Positions 44,979-54,449 of a DNA stretch of 64,000 bases are shown here, in pieces. Position 1 is the first letter of the stretch, and each line of letters starts with the position of its first letter. This DNA is from Phaeobacter bryozoorum (GTDB lineage Bacteria; Pseudomonadota; Alphaproteobacteria; Rhodobacterales; Rhodobacteraceae), in assembly GCF_041893525.1 (NCBI RefSeq), contig NZ_CP169068.1; one strand, written 5' to 3'. Below the pieces are notes generated by a model, which was not told the origin of the DNA, did no database searches, and worked only from the letters and a program-made list of their open reading frames with translations. A program made the translations under genes and the position numbers.

Positions 44979-45503
44979 TTAGCCGAGGAACCCGATTTGA
45001 AGGTTCTGATACATGCCCCAGAGCGCGGTGACAAAAATCGCCACCATCCCCACCAGCTGAATGAACAGCCGGCTGAGGGTCAGCTGCCGGATCAGGGTTT
45101 CCCCCGCCAGCCCTTCGCGGTGGATCCGGCGCGCGGAGTTCCAGTTAATTAGGCCGACAAACCCCATGGGAAAGGCCAGCAGGAACACGGCCTGGGCAAA
45201 TTCAACACCGTAGTAAAACCCCAGCATCCCCAGCATGGCGAGCACAAAACAGGTCATGCCCAGCACCCAGTGGCCCGATACATCGGTGATATACATCATC
45301 CGGTTCACATTGACCCGCGCAATCGCCTCCAGATCCAGCGCTGCCTGTCCACCCTGCTTGCGGGCGCGGTACACCATGTCAAACGGCACCCCCATCACCC
45401 AATGGCTGGCAGAGGACCAGACAACGGCCAGCGCGATCCAATACCACAGGTTGGAAAAGGACCGCAGATCAATCAGCTCGGTCAAGGTATGAAACAGATC
45501 CAC
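44979..45503 (-). CDS. small integral membrane protein (roseobacter conserved)
   Basis: 174 residues with about four membrane helices and a first segment DLFHTLTELIDLRSFSNLWY. In databases I recall relatives labelled 'component of SufBCD complex', which the sequence does not support. Start is a GTG at 45503 with GAAGGG about 7 nt before; a much longer frame running to 46277 is antisense to hemB and is rejected. It is upstream of mfd and divergent from hemB. Confidence 0.75.
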   Translation of the reverse strand: MDLFHTLTELIDLRSFSNLWYWIALAVVWSSASHWVMGVPFDMVYRARKQGGQAALDLEAIARVNVNRMMYITDVSGHWVLGMTCFVLAMLGMLGFYYGVEFAQAVFLLAFPMGFVGLINWNSARRIHREGLAGETLIRQLTLSRLFIQLVGMVAIFVTALWGMYQNLQIGFLG

Positions 45504-45704
45504 TGCGCGGCCCTTCTCTCGTCCAGTCTTTGCGCCCCTATATCCCCCGCGCGGCGCCCTGGCACAAGGGGTGGCCCCGCGCCGCAATAAGATGGGGACA
45601 TTTGGCGCGGCGAATCTGTCACTTGTCGCCGCCGTCATTCCATGCGACCCAAAGGGAGACCACCGCGACCGCCCCCGGTCGCGCCAAAGACCTGCGAGGA
45701 CCCG

Positions 45705-46703
45705 ATGAAGCCGACCGTCGCCCCATTTCCCGCTGCCCGTCCACGCCGACTGCGCAGCACCTCTGCCCTGCGCAATCTGGTGCGTGAAACCACCTTGACC
45801 AGCGACGATCTGATCTGGCCGGTTTTTGTCCGCGACGGCGAGGCGATCGAAGAGCCGATCCCCTCCATGCCTGGTGTTACCCGGCGCAGCATCGACAAGG
45901 TGGCCGAAGCCGCCGTCGAGGCGCAGGCGCTTGGTATTCCGGCGATCTGTCTGTTTCCCTATACCGACCCCGCGCTCAAGACCGAGGATTGCGCAGAAGC
46001 CTGGAGCCCCGACAATCTGGTCAACCGCGCCATCCGCGCCATCAAATCCGCCGCACCGGATATAGCGGTGATGACCGATGTGGCGCTGGATCCCTATAAT
46101 ATCAACGGCCATGACGGCTATGTCGTCGATGGCGAAATCGTCAACGACGAAACCGTCGAGGCGCTGGTCAAGATGACCGTGGCCCAGGCCGATGCCGGTG
46201 CCGATATCATTGGCCCCTCCGACATGATGGATGGTCGCATCGGCGCCATGCGCCGCGCGCTTGAAGCGGCGGGCCACCGCAATGTCACCATCCTGTCCTA
46301 TGCGGCCAAATACGCCTCCGCATTCTACGGACCCTTTCGCGATGCCGTCGGCGCCTCCGGCGCGCTAAAGGGGGATAAGAAGACCTATCAAATGGACCCG
46401 GGCAATACCGATGAGGCGCTGCGTATGATCGAACGCGATCTGAGCGAAGGCGCCGATATGGTGATGATCAAACCGGGGCTGGCCTATCTCGACATCTGTC
46501 AGCGGGTGAAATCCACCTTTGGCGCGCCCACCTTTGCCTATCAGGTCTCCGGCGAATACGCGATGATCGAGGCCGCTGCGCAGAATGGCTGGATCGACGG
46601 CGAACGCATCATGATGGAAAGCCTCATGGCCTTCAAACGGGCGGGCTGCGATGGCGTGCTGAGCTATTACGCCCCGGCTGCGGCGCGGTTGTTGAACGGC
46701 TGA
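45705..46703 (+). CDS. hemB: delta-aminolevulinic acid dehydratase
   Basis: Condenses two ALA to porphobilinogen. 332 residues with the two Schiff-base lysines, SYAAKYASAFYGPFRDA and VMIKPGLAYLD. At the metal position the sequence is MTDVALDPYNINGHDGY: the cysteines of zinc enzymes are absent and aspartate/asparagine stand there, so it is not a zinc enzyme; Rhodobacter HemB is reported to need no such metal. The ATG at 45705 has GCGAGGA upstream. No neighbour is a heme gene. Confidence 0.96.
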   Translation: MKPTVAPFPAARPRRLRSTSALRNLVRETTLTSDDLIWPVFVRDGEAIEEPIPSMPGVTRRSIDKVAEAAVEAQALGIPAICLFPYTDPALKTEDCAEAWSPDNLVNRAIRAIKSAAPDIAVMTDVALDPYNINGHDGYVVDGEIVNDETVEALVKMTVAQADAGADIIGPSDMMDGRIGAMRRALEAAGHRNVTILSYAAKYASAFYGPFRDAVGASGALKGDKKTYQMDPGNTDEALRMIERDLSEGADMVMIKPGLAYLDICQRVKSTFGAPTFAYQVSGEYAMIEAAAQNGWIDGERIMMESLMAFKRAGCDGVLSYYAPAAARLLNG

Positions 46704-46920
46704 TCCGCATCGGACCGGTGGCCGCCTTCGTGCATTGCGCGGGCAGCGGATCGCCTAAAATTGACGGCAGGAAGCCGCTGATTGCGGCGGTCGCAGTGAT
46801 GACAGACGGCAGCTTTCCGCGTATACCATGCCACAGAGCCAGAGAACTGGCCGCAACTGAACAGTGACAGGCCGAAATGACAGCCCGCGCGGCGCCGGCC
46901 CCAGAAAACAGGCAAACAAG

Positions 46921-47496
46921 ATGAGCAGCTCTTATTCTTCCCGTTTGACCCGGCGCGGTTTTGCGCTTGGCGCCCTCGCCGGTGCCGGTGTCACCGCCGC
47001 CTGCGGCAATGGCATCGGCAACAGCAATGCCAGCAAGATCGACGCCCGCGTCGATGCAACTCTCAGCCAGATGTACAGCCAATACCCCGGCGCCGTCGCA
47101 CTGGCCGAAAAATCAACCGGCATGCTGGTGATGCCACTGGTGACCGAGGCAGGCTTCCTTGTCGGCGGTGCCTTCGGTCGCGGCGCGCTGCGCATCGACG
47201 GCGTAACGGTGGATTATTATTCCACTGTAAAAGGGAATGCAGGCCTGCAGATCGGCGCACAGCAATACGCTCATGTGCTGTTCTTCATGACCCAGGAAGC
47301 ACTGTCGAACTTCCGCCGCTCCTCCGGCTGGGCCGCGGGCGCCGATCTGGAATATGTGATCCGCGACGAAGGCGACTCGCTGGCCGCCGATACCAATACG
47401 CTGAACAGCCCTATCCTGGCAGCGGTTTTCGGACAGGCAGGGCTGCGTCTTGGCGCCACCCTGGAAGGCACCAAATACACCCGCATTATCCCCTGA
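46921..47496 (+). CDS. YSC84-like lipoprotein with Tat/lipobox signal
   Basis: 191 residues beginning MSSSYSSRLTRRGFALGALA, a twin-arginine-type signal (R11-R12-G-F) ending in the lipobox VTAAC28. The mature part AEKSTGMLVMPLVTEAGFLV, YYSTVKGNAGLQIGAQQYAH and a C-terminal AVFGQAGLRLGATLEGTKYT matches the YSC84/lipid-binding (BPSL1445-like) domain. Function unknown; suspected lipid binding in the periplasm. A hairpin terminator lies 124 nt on. Confidence 0.82.
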   Translation: MSSSYSSRLTRRGFALGALAGAGVTAACGNGIGNSNASKIDARVDATLSQMYSQYPGAVALAEKSTGMLVMPLVTEAGFLVGGAFGRGALRIDGVTVDYYSTVKGNAGLQIGAQQYAHVLFFMTQEALSNFRRSSGWAAGADLEYVIRDEGDSLAADTNTLNSPILAAVFGQAGLRLGATLEGTKYTRIIP

Positions 47497-47619
47497 TCCC
47501 TGCCCGCGCGCGCCCCGGCGGAGCGGATCAGCCAAGCTGGCAACGCGCGCAGCATGAAACAGGGTTTCGACTGTCGCGCGGCTGCCTATCTTCTGGCCCG
47601 AAATATCCCCGCCGGAGGC

Positions 47620-47648
47620 ATGGCCTTTCCATCAGGAAAGGCCATTTT
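47620..47648 (+). terminator. terminator downstream of the YSC84-like gene
   Basis: ATGGCCTTTCC-ATCA-GGAAAGGCCAT then TTTTC; 11-bp perfect stem. The 124 nt between the stop and this hairpin hold no ORF of note. Confidence 0.8.
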
Positions 47649-47661
47649 CATACCGACCTAC

Positions 47662-48531
47662 TCAAAAGGCCTTCAGGCGTTTGAACAGGCTGGAGGTGTC
47701 CCAGCGGCCGCCGCCCAATTTCTGGACATCCTTGTAGAACTGATCGACCAGCGCCGTAACCGGCAGGCTCGCGCCGGTTTCCTCCGCCGCATCCAGACAA
47801 ATGCCCAGATCCTTGCGCATCCAATCGACCGCAAACCCATGCTCGAAGTGATCGTCCAGCATGGTCTCATGCCGATTGACCATCTGCCAGCTGCCTGCCG
47901 CGCCCTGGCTGATCACTTCCACAACAGCCCGACCATCCAGCCCCGCCTTCTCGGCGAAATGCAGCGCCTCGCTCAGCCCCTGAACCAGCCCGGCGATGGC
48001 AATCTGGTTGCACATCTTGGTCATCTGGCCAGCGCCGCTGTCGCCGATCCGGCGGCAGATCCGCGCATAGGCGCCGATGATCGGCTCTGCCTTGTCATAG
48101 GCGGCCTGATCGCCGCCGCACATGACCGAGAGCACGCCATTCTCCGCCCCCGCCTGTCCGCCGGAAATCGGCGCATCGACAAAAGCGAGATCCAGATCCG
48201 CCGCAGCGCCATATAAGTCGCGCGTGACCTTCGCCGATACGGTGGTGTGATCGACAAAGATCGCCCCCGCGTCCATGCCGCCAAAGGCACCGTCATCGCC
48301 CAGGCAGACGCTGCGCAGATCATCGTCATTGCCAACGCAGGCCATCACGAACTCAGCCCCTGCCGCGGCCGCACGCGGCGTTGCGGCGGCGCGGCCACCA
48401 TGTTCCTTGGCCCAAGCCTCTGCCTTGGCCGCAGTGCGATTATACACCGTGACCTCGTGACCGGCGGCCACCAGATGACCGGCCATCGGATAGCCCATCA
48501 CTCCCAAACCCAAGAATGCAATCTTCGCCAT
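47662..48531 (-). CDS. NAD(P)-dependent beta-hydroxyacid dehydrogenase
   Basis: 289 residues of the 3-hydroxyisobutyrate/tartronate semialdehyde reductase family: N-terminal Rossmann motif AFLGLGVMGYPMAGHL, the substrate signature VDAPISGGQAGAENGVLSVM and the catalytic lysine segment GAGQMTKMCNQIAIAGLVQG. Substrate cannot be read from sequence. ATG at 48531. Divergent from the penicillin-acylase gene. Confidence 0.88.
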   Translation of the reverse strand: MAKIAFLGLGVMGYPMAGHLVAAGHEVTVYNRTAAKAEAWAKEHGGRAAATPRAAAAGAEFVMACVGNDDDLRSVCLGDDGAFGGMDAGAIFVDHTTVSAKVTRDLYGAAADLDLAFVDAPISGGQAGAENGVLSVMCGGDQAAYDKAEPIIGAYARICRRIGDSGAGQMTKMCNQIAIAGLVQGLSEALHFAEKAGLDGRAVVEVISQGAAGSWQMVNRHETMLDDHFEHGFAVDWMRKDLGICLDAAEETGASLPVTALVDQFYKDVQKLGGGRWDTSSLFKRLKAF

Positions 48532-48667
48532 CTGCTTTCCCCCTGATGCGTCTTGTCCTATGTTGGCGCCACCCTAGCAGCCGCGCCGCCCGGTGCAATC
48601 TGCGAGGGCGACAATCTGCGCCATAACCGGGCCAATAACGCCAAAAACCTGAGGAAACGCACCACCG

Positions 48668-51157
48668 ATGGGACTTCTCTTTCGCTGGCTCCTGCGCCTT
48701 GCCGCCGCTTTGATTCTGCTTCTGGTGATGGGGCTTGGTCTGGTCTATTTCCTCGCCGCGCAATCCCTGCCCGACTACGACAAGGAGATCACCCTGCCCG
48801 GCCTCCTCGCACCGGTGGAGATCGTGCGTGACAATGCCAATGTGCCGCATATCTTCGGCAGCTATGGCGCCAGCGATGAAGATGTCTATTTCGGTCTCGG
48901 CTATGCCCATGCGCAGGATCGCCTGTGGCAGATGACCACCCTGCGCCGCACCGCCATGGGCCGCCTGTCGGAGATCTTTGGCAGCCGCACCGTACAGGTC
49001 GACACGCTGATCCGGCGGCTGGACATCTACCGGCTGGCGCAGCAGTCGGTCGCCGCGCAGACGCCTGAGACGATGACCGCCCTGCGCGCTTATTCCGCAG
49101 GGGTCAATGCCCGGCTGCAAGAGATCAACGAGGATGCGCTGGGGCGCGGCGCACCTGAGATGTTCCTGTTCAATGTGCCCATGGCGCCCTGGCAGCCCGC
49201 CGACAGTATCGCGGTTATGAAACTGATGGGCCTCAAGCTATCAGGGCACATGCAGGAGGAAATCCTACGCGCCCGTACCTCTCTGGCGCTGCCGGATCCC
49301 AGCCGACTGAAGGACATCCTGCCCGACGCCCCCGGCAATGGCGTGGCGGCCCTGCCGGAATATGCCGCGCTGTTTCCCCAGCTGCCCCGTCATGCCAGCA
49401 CCAGCACCGATGGCAGCCAGACGCTGCCCTTCATGCCGATTGCGCCGCGCGGGCTGGCCGGCGCCTCCAACGCCTGGGCTGCGGCACCCAGCCGGTCGGC
49501 GGCGGGCGGTACGCTGCTGGCCAATGATCCGCATCTGGAGCTGACGGCACCCGGTCTGTGGTATCTGGCGCGGCTGGAACTCGGCACCGGCGGTGTCATC
49601 GGCGCCACCATTCCCGGCATTCCCGCTGTGATCTCCGGCCGCTCGGACCTGCTGGGCTGGGGGGTGACCTCCTCTTATATGGATGATCAGGATCTGTTCA
49701 TCGAACAGCTGAACCCGGACAATCCCGAGGAATACAAGACCGCCGACGGCTTCAAGCGGTTCACCAGCCGCCCTTCGATCATCAATATCAAGGATGAGAC
49801 GCCGGTCACCCTGACCCTGCGCTGGACCGACAATGGCCCGGTGCTGCCCCGCTCGCTGTTCGATCTTGCGTCGATCACACCGCCCGGTCATGTGGTCAGC
49901 CTCGGCTGGACCGGCCTTAGCGGGCAAGACACCTCGATGAGCGCCGCACTCGAGCTGATGCGGGCCAATACGGTCGCAGAGGCGATCGAAATCGGCGAAG
50001 GCTATTTCGCCCCCTCGCAGAACCTGACCCTTGCCGACAGGACCACGGTCGCGCTCAAAACCGTGGGCGCCATACCGCAGCGCGACGCACGGCACCAAAG
50101 CCAGGGCCGGATGCCGAGCCAGGGCTGGCGCCCCGAGAACCAGTGGCAGGGCCGCGCACCCTATGCCGCCAACCCGGAATTTGTCTCGCCCATCGGCGGC
50201 ATTCTCGGCAATACCAACAACAAGCTACTGGACCGCCCCTTCCCCAACCATGTGTCCTACACCTGGGGCGATACCCAGCGGATCAACCGCTGGAAAAAGC
50301 TGATGCAGGACCGCCAGGTCCATACCCGTGACAGCTTTATCGAGGCACAGCTCGACACCGTGTCCTATACCGCGCGCACCCTGCTGCCGCTGATTGGTGC
50401 CGATCTGTGGTTCACGGGAGAGGCCGCCCCCGAGGGTACCCGCGAACGTCAGCGCCAGATCGCCCTGACCCTGCTGTCAGAGTGGAACGGTGAAATGAAC
50501 GAACATCTGCCGGAACCGCTGATCTATGCCGCCTGGGTTCGGGCTTTGCAGAAACGCCTGATCACTGACGATCTCGGCCCGCTGGCTGCTGAGTTCACGC
50601 AGGTCGACCCGCTGTTCCTTGAACGGGTCTTCCGCGATGTCGAAGGCGCCTCGGTCTGGTGCGATATCCGCCAAAGCGCACCTACAGAGAGCTGCACCGA
50701 ATTGGCCCGCCTGGCCCTTGATGATGCGCTGATCTGGATCGAAGAAACCTATGGGACCGCATTGGAATCCTTGCGCTGGGGCGATGCCCATCAGGCCACC
50801 CAGAACCACGAAGTCCTGGGTGACGTGCCCCTGCTGCGGGTTTTTGTAAACATCCGTCAGTCCACCAGCGGCGGCGACAACACGCTGCAGCGGGGGCTCA
50901 CCTCCGGCAAAGGCGAGCACCCGTTCAGCAACGTTCACGCCGCAGGCTATCGGGGTGTCTATGATTTTGCCGATCCTGACAGCTCCGTCTTCATCACCGC
51001 CACCGGCCAATCCGGCCATTTCCTGTCGCGGCACTACGACGACATGTCCCAGCTCTGGCGGCGCGGCGAATATATCCCGATGTCACTGGACGAGGATTTG
51101 GCCCGGGCAGCAGCCGTTGGTATCACCCGGCTGATCCCCGCGGCCCCCGCGGAATGA
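48668..51157 (+). CDS. penicillin acylase family N-terminal nucleophile hydrolase
   Basis: 829-residue precursor of an Ntn hydrolase with a membrane anchor or signal (LAAALILLLVMGLGLVYFLA). The chain has the A-subunit motif GYAHAQDRLWQM, a spacer, then the new N-terminus Ser267 in GASNAWAAAPSRSAAGGTLL followed by ANDPHLELTAPGLWY, so autocleavage to alpha and beta chains is expected. Substrates in this family range from beta-lactams to N-acyl homoserine lactones; which applies is not visible. The ATG at 48668 starts the signal segment. Confidence 0.88.
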   Translation: MGLLFRWLLRLAAALILLLVMGLGLVYFLAAQSLPDYDKEITLPGLLAPVEIVRDNANVPHIFGSYGASDEDVYFGLGYAHAQDRLWQMTTLRRTAMGRLSEIFGSRTVQVDTLIRRLDIYRLAQQSVAAQTPETMTALRAYSAGVNARLQEINEDALGRGAPEMFLFNVPMAPWQPADSIAVMKLMGLKLSGHMQEEILRARTSLALPDPSRLKDILPDAPGNGVAALPEYAALFPQLPRHASTSTDGSQTLPFMPIAPRGLAGASNAWAAAPSRSAAGGTLLANDPHLELTAPGLWYLARLELGTGGVIGATIPGIPAVISGRSDLLGWGVTSSYMDDQDLFIEQLNPDNPEEYKTADGFKRFTSRPSIINIKDETPVTLTLRWTDNGPVLPRSLFDLASITPPGHVVSLGWTGLSGQDTSMSAALELMRANTVAEAIEIGEGYFAPSQNLTLADRTTVALKTVGAIPQRDARHQSQGRMPSQGWRPENQWQGRAPYAANPEFVSPIGGILGNTNNKLLDRPFPNHVSYTWGDTQRINRWKKLMQDRQVHTRDSFIEAQLDTVSYTARTLLPLIGADLWFTGEAAPEGTRERQRQIALTLLSEWNGEMNEHLPEPLIYAAWVRALQKRLITDDLGPLAAEFTQVDPLFLERVFRDVEGASVWCDIRQSAPTESCTELARLALDDALIWIEETYGTALESLRWGDAHQATQNHEVLGDVPLLRVFVNIRQSTSGGDNTLQRGLTSGKGEHPFSNVHAAGYRGVYDFADPDSSVFITATGQSGHFLSRHYDDMSQLWRRGEYIPMSLDEDLARAAAVGITRLIPAAPAE

Positions 51158-51202
51158 GGCGGGCGATCCGGCGCCCGCAGCCAAACGTATCTTTTTCAAA
51201 AC

Positions 51203-51239
51203 AAAATACCCCGCAACCGGTCCGGTTGCGGGGTATTTT
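51203..51239. terminator. bidirectional terminator between acylase gene and hflX
   Basis: AAAATACCCCGCAACC-GGTCC-GGTTGCGGGGTATTTT, 16-bp stem ending in T's on both strands. Confidence 0.92.
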
Positions 51240-51261
51240 CTAGACGAACTGCGCGACCTGA

Positions 51262-52533
51262 TCAGAGCGCCGCGAAGCAATTCTTCTGTGTCTCGGTCCA
51301 CAGAACAGTCAGTTCAAACCCGGTATCGGTCTGGGTTTCGCTTTGCACAACATCCTGTTCAAACAACCAGGCACGCTGCTTTCCTTGCGCAAATGTCAGG
51401 GTGATATCATCCTCATGCCGGATCAGCCGCAGCTTGTCGGTGATATCCGCCAACAGCCCATCCAGCCCCTCGCCGGTGATCGCAGAGATGGCATGAATGC
51501 CCTCTTCACGCTCCGCGCGCTGGCGGCGGGCCTCGGCCTCTTCCTCATCCAGAAGATCAAGCTTGTTCCAGACCTCAATCCGCGCACGGCTGTCATCAAC
51601 CCCGAGCGAGGTCAGAATGCTCTCGACATCCGCCGCCTGGTTCTGGGTCTCATCATGGCTGATATCGCGTACATGCACGACCACATCGGCGGCCAGCACC
51701 TCTTCCAGCGTTGCCCGGAACGCAGCAACAAGCTCGGTCGGCAGATCAGAAATAAACCCTACCGTATCCGACAGGATGATTTCCGGCCCATCCGGCAGCT
51801 CAACCCGGCGCATGGTCGGATCCAGCGTGGCAAAAAGCATGTCCTTTGCCATCACCTCGGCACCGGTCAGCCGGTTGAAAAGCGTCGATTTTCCGGCGTT
51901 GGTATAGCCCACCAGCGCCACAATCGGATAGGGAATCTTGGCCCGTGCTGCGCGATGCAGCGTCCGGGTTTTCACCACCTTGTCCAACTGCCGGCGCAGC
52001 CGAACGAGCTGCTCGTCAATGGCGCGCCTGTCGGCCTCGATCTGGGTTTCGCCGGGTCCGCCGACAAATCCCAATCCGCCACGCTGCCGCTCCAGGTGGG
52101 TCCAGGCCCGCACCAGTCGCGTGCGCTGATAGCTGAGTGCCGCCATTTCAACCTGCAACACCCCCTCACGGGTGCGCGCCCGGTCCGAGAAGATCTCGAG
52201 GATCAGCCCGGTCCGGTCAAGGATTTTGACCTTCCAGGCCTTCTCAAGATTGCGCTGCTGAACCGGCGACACCGGGCCGTCGATCAGGACCAGCTCCACC
52301 TCTTCGGCCTGGAACATCGCCTTCAGCTCTTCGATTTTCCCGGATCCAAACAGCATCCCCGCATGCGCCTTTGGCAGGCGCACGACGGCCGATCCGATCA
52401 CCTCGATGTCTGGCAGAGCCTCGGCCAATGACACGCCCTCAGCAAGGGCGGACACCGGATCGCGGCGATCGCGGTCTGATTTGATATCGGGATGCACCAC
52501 CCAGGCACGGGTGGGCGTCCGGTCATGCTCCAT
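51262..52533 (-). CDS. hflX: GTPase HflX
   Basis: Ribosome-associated GTPase that splits stalled or heat-damaged 70S particles. 423 residues: N-terminal HflX domain (GSGKIEELKAMFQAEEVELV, GPVSPVQQRNLEKAWKVKIL), the GFVGGPGETQIE linker, then G1 GYTNAGKSTL, G3 SDTVGFISDLP and NKLD. Its ATG overlaps the hfq stop (TGATG), so it is translationally coupled to hfq. A bidirectional terminator follows. Confidence 0.95.
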   Translation of the reverse strand: MEHDRTPTRAWVVHPDIKSDRDRRDPVSALAEGVSLAEALPDIEVIGSAVVRLPKAHAGMLFGSGKIEELKAMFQAEEVELVLIDGPVSPVQQRNLEKAWKVKILDRTGLILEIFSDRARTREGVLQVEMAALSYQRTRLVRAWTHLERQRGGLGFVGGPGETQIEADRRAIDEQLVRLRRQLDKVVKTRTLHRAARAKIPYPIVALVGYTNAGKSTLFNRLTGAEVMAKDMLFATLDPTMRRVELPDGPEIILSDTVGFISDLPTELVAAFRATLEEVLAADVVVHVRDISHDETQNQAADVESILTSLGVDDSRARIEVWNKLDLLDEEEAEARRQRAEREEGIHAISAITGEGLDGLLADITDKLRLIRHEDDITLTFAQGKQRAWLFEQDVVQSETQTDTGFELTVLWTETQKNCFAAL

Positions 52534-52772
52534 CAAGAGGCGTCTTCACCTTCATACAGGCTGATCGGCTGGGCAGGCATGATCGTCGAGATGGCGTGTT
52601 TGTAAACCAGTTGCGACTGCCCGTCCCGACGCAGCAGGACACAGAAATTGTCAAACCATGTGATCACACCCTGCAACTTTACGCCGTTGATCAGAAAGAT
52701 GGTGACCGGAACCTTGGTTTTACGAACGTGGTTCAGGAAGGCATCCTGAAGATTCTGTCTGTCCGAAGCCAT
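52533..52772 (-). CDS. hfq: RNA chaperone Hfq
   Basis: 79 residues, MASDRQNLQDAFLNHVRKTK then VPVTIFLINGVKLQGVITWF and the Sm2 motif LVYKHAISTIMP, which form the proximal uridine-binding pore of the hexamer. Short C-terminal tail as in alphaproteobacteria. A GCGCTG/CAGCGC hairpin (52800-52816) stands about 28 nt before the ATG. First gene of hfq-hflX, downstream of trkH on the same strand. Confidence 0.97.
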   Translation of the reverse strand: MASDRQNLQDAFLNHVRKTKVPVTIFLINGVKLQGVITWFDNFCVLLRRDGQSQLVYKHAISTIMPAQPISLYEGEDAS

Positions 52773-52900
52773 TATTATTATCTCGCCTTTGTTCTTGTCG
52801 CGCTGCGGACCAGCGCCCCGTTAATGAATACTATGAACGCAGATAGTCGGAGTTTCCACCCGAAAATTACTCATATGACGTCCACGGTAACCATGATTGA

Positions 52901-54448
52901 TCAGCTGCGCCAGAGGTTTGGTGTCATAAGGGCAATGATCGCCAATGTTTCCAGCCGTCCCAACACCATGGCAAAGCACAGGATCAGTTTTGCGCTGGCT
53001 GTCAGATGGATCAGTGCGATGGGTTCGGATCCTGCGACCTCGGTCAGCGGGCCGGTTGTGGACAGGGTCGCAATGGTCAGGATCAGCGCCTGTTCGAAAT
53101 CCGAACCAACTGCGGCCAGGCTGATGCTGATCACCGCCAGTGACAGCGCAAACAGCATGAAGAACACCCAGGCGACAAAAGCCCCGTTGCGTTGCAGTCG
53201 CCGATTGCCCTTGCCCTCGTTGCTGACGGAGGACGGATGCACCAGCCGTTCCATCTCGCGCAAGCCGTTCAGATAAAGCGCATAGACCCGCAGCAGTTTC
53301 ACCCCGCCTGCCGTGGTGGCGACGCCGCCGCCGATCACCGCAAGCCCCAGTAGGATCATGCCCGGCGTATCCAGCCCGGACCATTGGCGGGCGGTTTCCC
53401 AGTCGGCGCTCTCGAACCCGGTGGTCGACAGGAACGACAGCACGGTAAAAGTCGCCCCCCACCATGAGTGCAGCCCCTGCATCAGATCACTGGTGGTTGC
53501 GACATCAAAACTGGCGATCCAATGGCGCAGGAACAACAGCAGAGGCACGCCAAAGACAATCAGCAGGCCGATGCGGAACTCCGGGTCGCGATCCAACCGG
53601 CTATGGCCGCTGGTCACCGTATCGGTCGAAAACGTCAGCCGAGACAGGGCAAAGAACATGAACAGGAACATCACCATTTCCCCGGCGATGCCACTGGCGC
53701 CATTCTCCACCCCGCCCACCGCCGAGATACCGGAGGTGGCCAGCACCGACATCGCATGTCCCAGCGCAACAAGGGCGGTCTCGCCCGTGATGATCAACAG
53801 GATCCACAGAACCAGCGTCAGCCCGGCATAAAGCGGCGCCAGGGTTTTGGTCACCACCACAAGTTTGCGACGTGGATCAGCCCGCTGCATATGGAGCGGC
53901 GTCTCGGTGCCGCGTCCCGGCTCCCCCCGCGCGGTCACCTCAAATCCCCCCAGCGACAGCGGCGCCAGAATGGCCGAGGCCGCAACCCACATCAGCAGCC
54001 CACCCAGCCAGCCCACCATGGCCCGCCACAGATGCACGCTCGGCGGCAGGCGGTTGGGATCGGCAAATACATCCGCCCCGGTGGTGGTGATCGCGCTGAC
54101 CATATCGAAATAGGCGTTGAGATAGCTGGTGTTGCCCAGGGCATCCTGCACCGGAACCGCCAGGAATGCGGGCAACACGGCAAAGCTCGCAAGCAGCGAG
54201 GTGAGCTGCCCCGGCATGCTGTACCGTGGCATCCGGTTGCCCATCGACAGCCCGACCAGCACAACCAGCATCAATCCCAGCACACCGGAATAGAAGAAAC
54301 TGCGCGAGGTCTGGTGATCATCCAGGATCAGCGCATGAACGGCAGGCACCCACATCGCCAGCGCGGCCACCATCAGGATCAGCAGAAAGAGCGGCAGACG
54401 CAGCAGGCCGCCTGTTTTTTCCATCGGCTGTTTGCGATGACGCGCCAT
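52901..54448 (-). CDS. trkH: potassium uptake protein TrkH
   Basis: Membrane translocation subunit of Trk. 515 residues with about ten helices and four pore loops: SAITTTGADVF, SVLATSGISAVGG, FLSTTGFESADW and TLSTTGPLTEV, each with the TxxG selectivity glycine. Start MARHRKQ at 54448 follows the trkA stop by 1 nt, so it is coupled to trkA; an inner ATG at 54424 is possible. Partner TrkA is encoded immediately upstream. Confidence 0.93.
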   Translation of the reverse strand: MARHRKQPMEKTGGLLRLPLFLLILMVAALAMWVPAVHALILDDHQTSRSFFYSGVLGLMLVVLVGLSMGNRMPRYSMPGQLTSLLASFAVLPAFLAVPVQDALGNTSYLNAYFDMVSAITTTGADVFADPNRLPPSVHLWRAMVGWLGGLLMWVAASAILAPLSLGGFEVTARGEPGRGTETPLHMQRADPRRKLVVVTKTLAPLYAGLTLVLWILLIITGETALVALGHAMSVLATSGISAVGGVENGASGIAGEMVMFLFMFFALSRLTFSTDTVTSGHSRLDRDPEFRIGLLIVFGVPLLLFLRHWIASFDVATTSDLMQGLHSWWGATFTVLSFLSTTGFESADWETARQWSGLDTPGMILLGLAVIGGGVATTAGGVKLLRVYALYLNGLREMERLVHPSSVSNEGKGNRRLQRNGAFVAWVFFMLFALSLAVISISLAAVGSDFEQALILTIATLSTTGPLTEVAGSEPIALIHLTASAKLILCFAMVLGRLETLAIIALMTPNLWRS

Positions 54449-54449
54449 G

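Noticed and set aside
44979..46277. Extended minus-strand frame joining the small membrane protein to sequence opposite hemB
   Set aside because: hemB is certain; the GTG at 45503 with a ribosome site gives a clean membrane protein.
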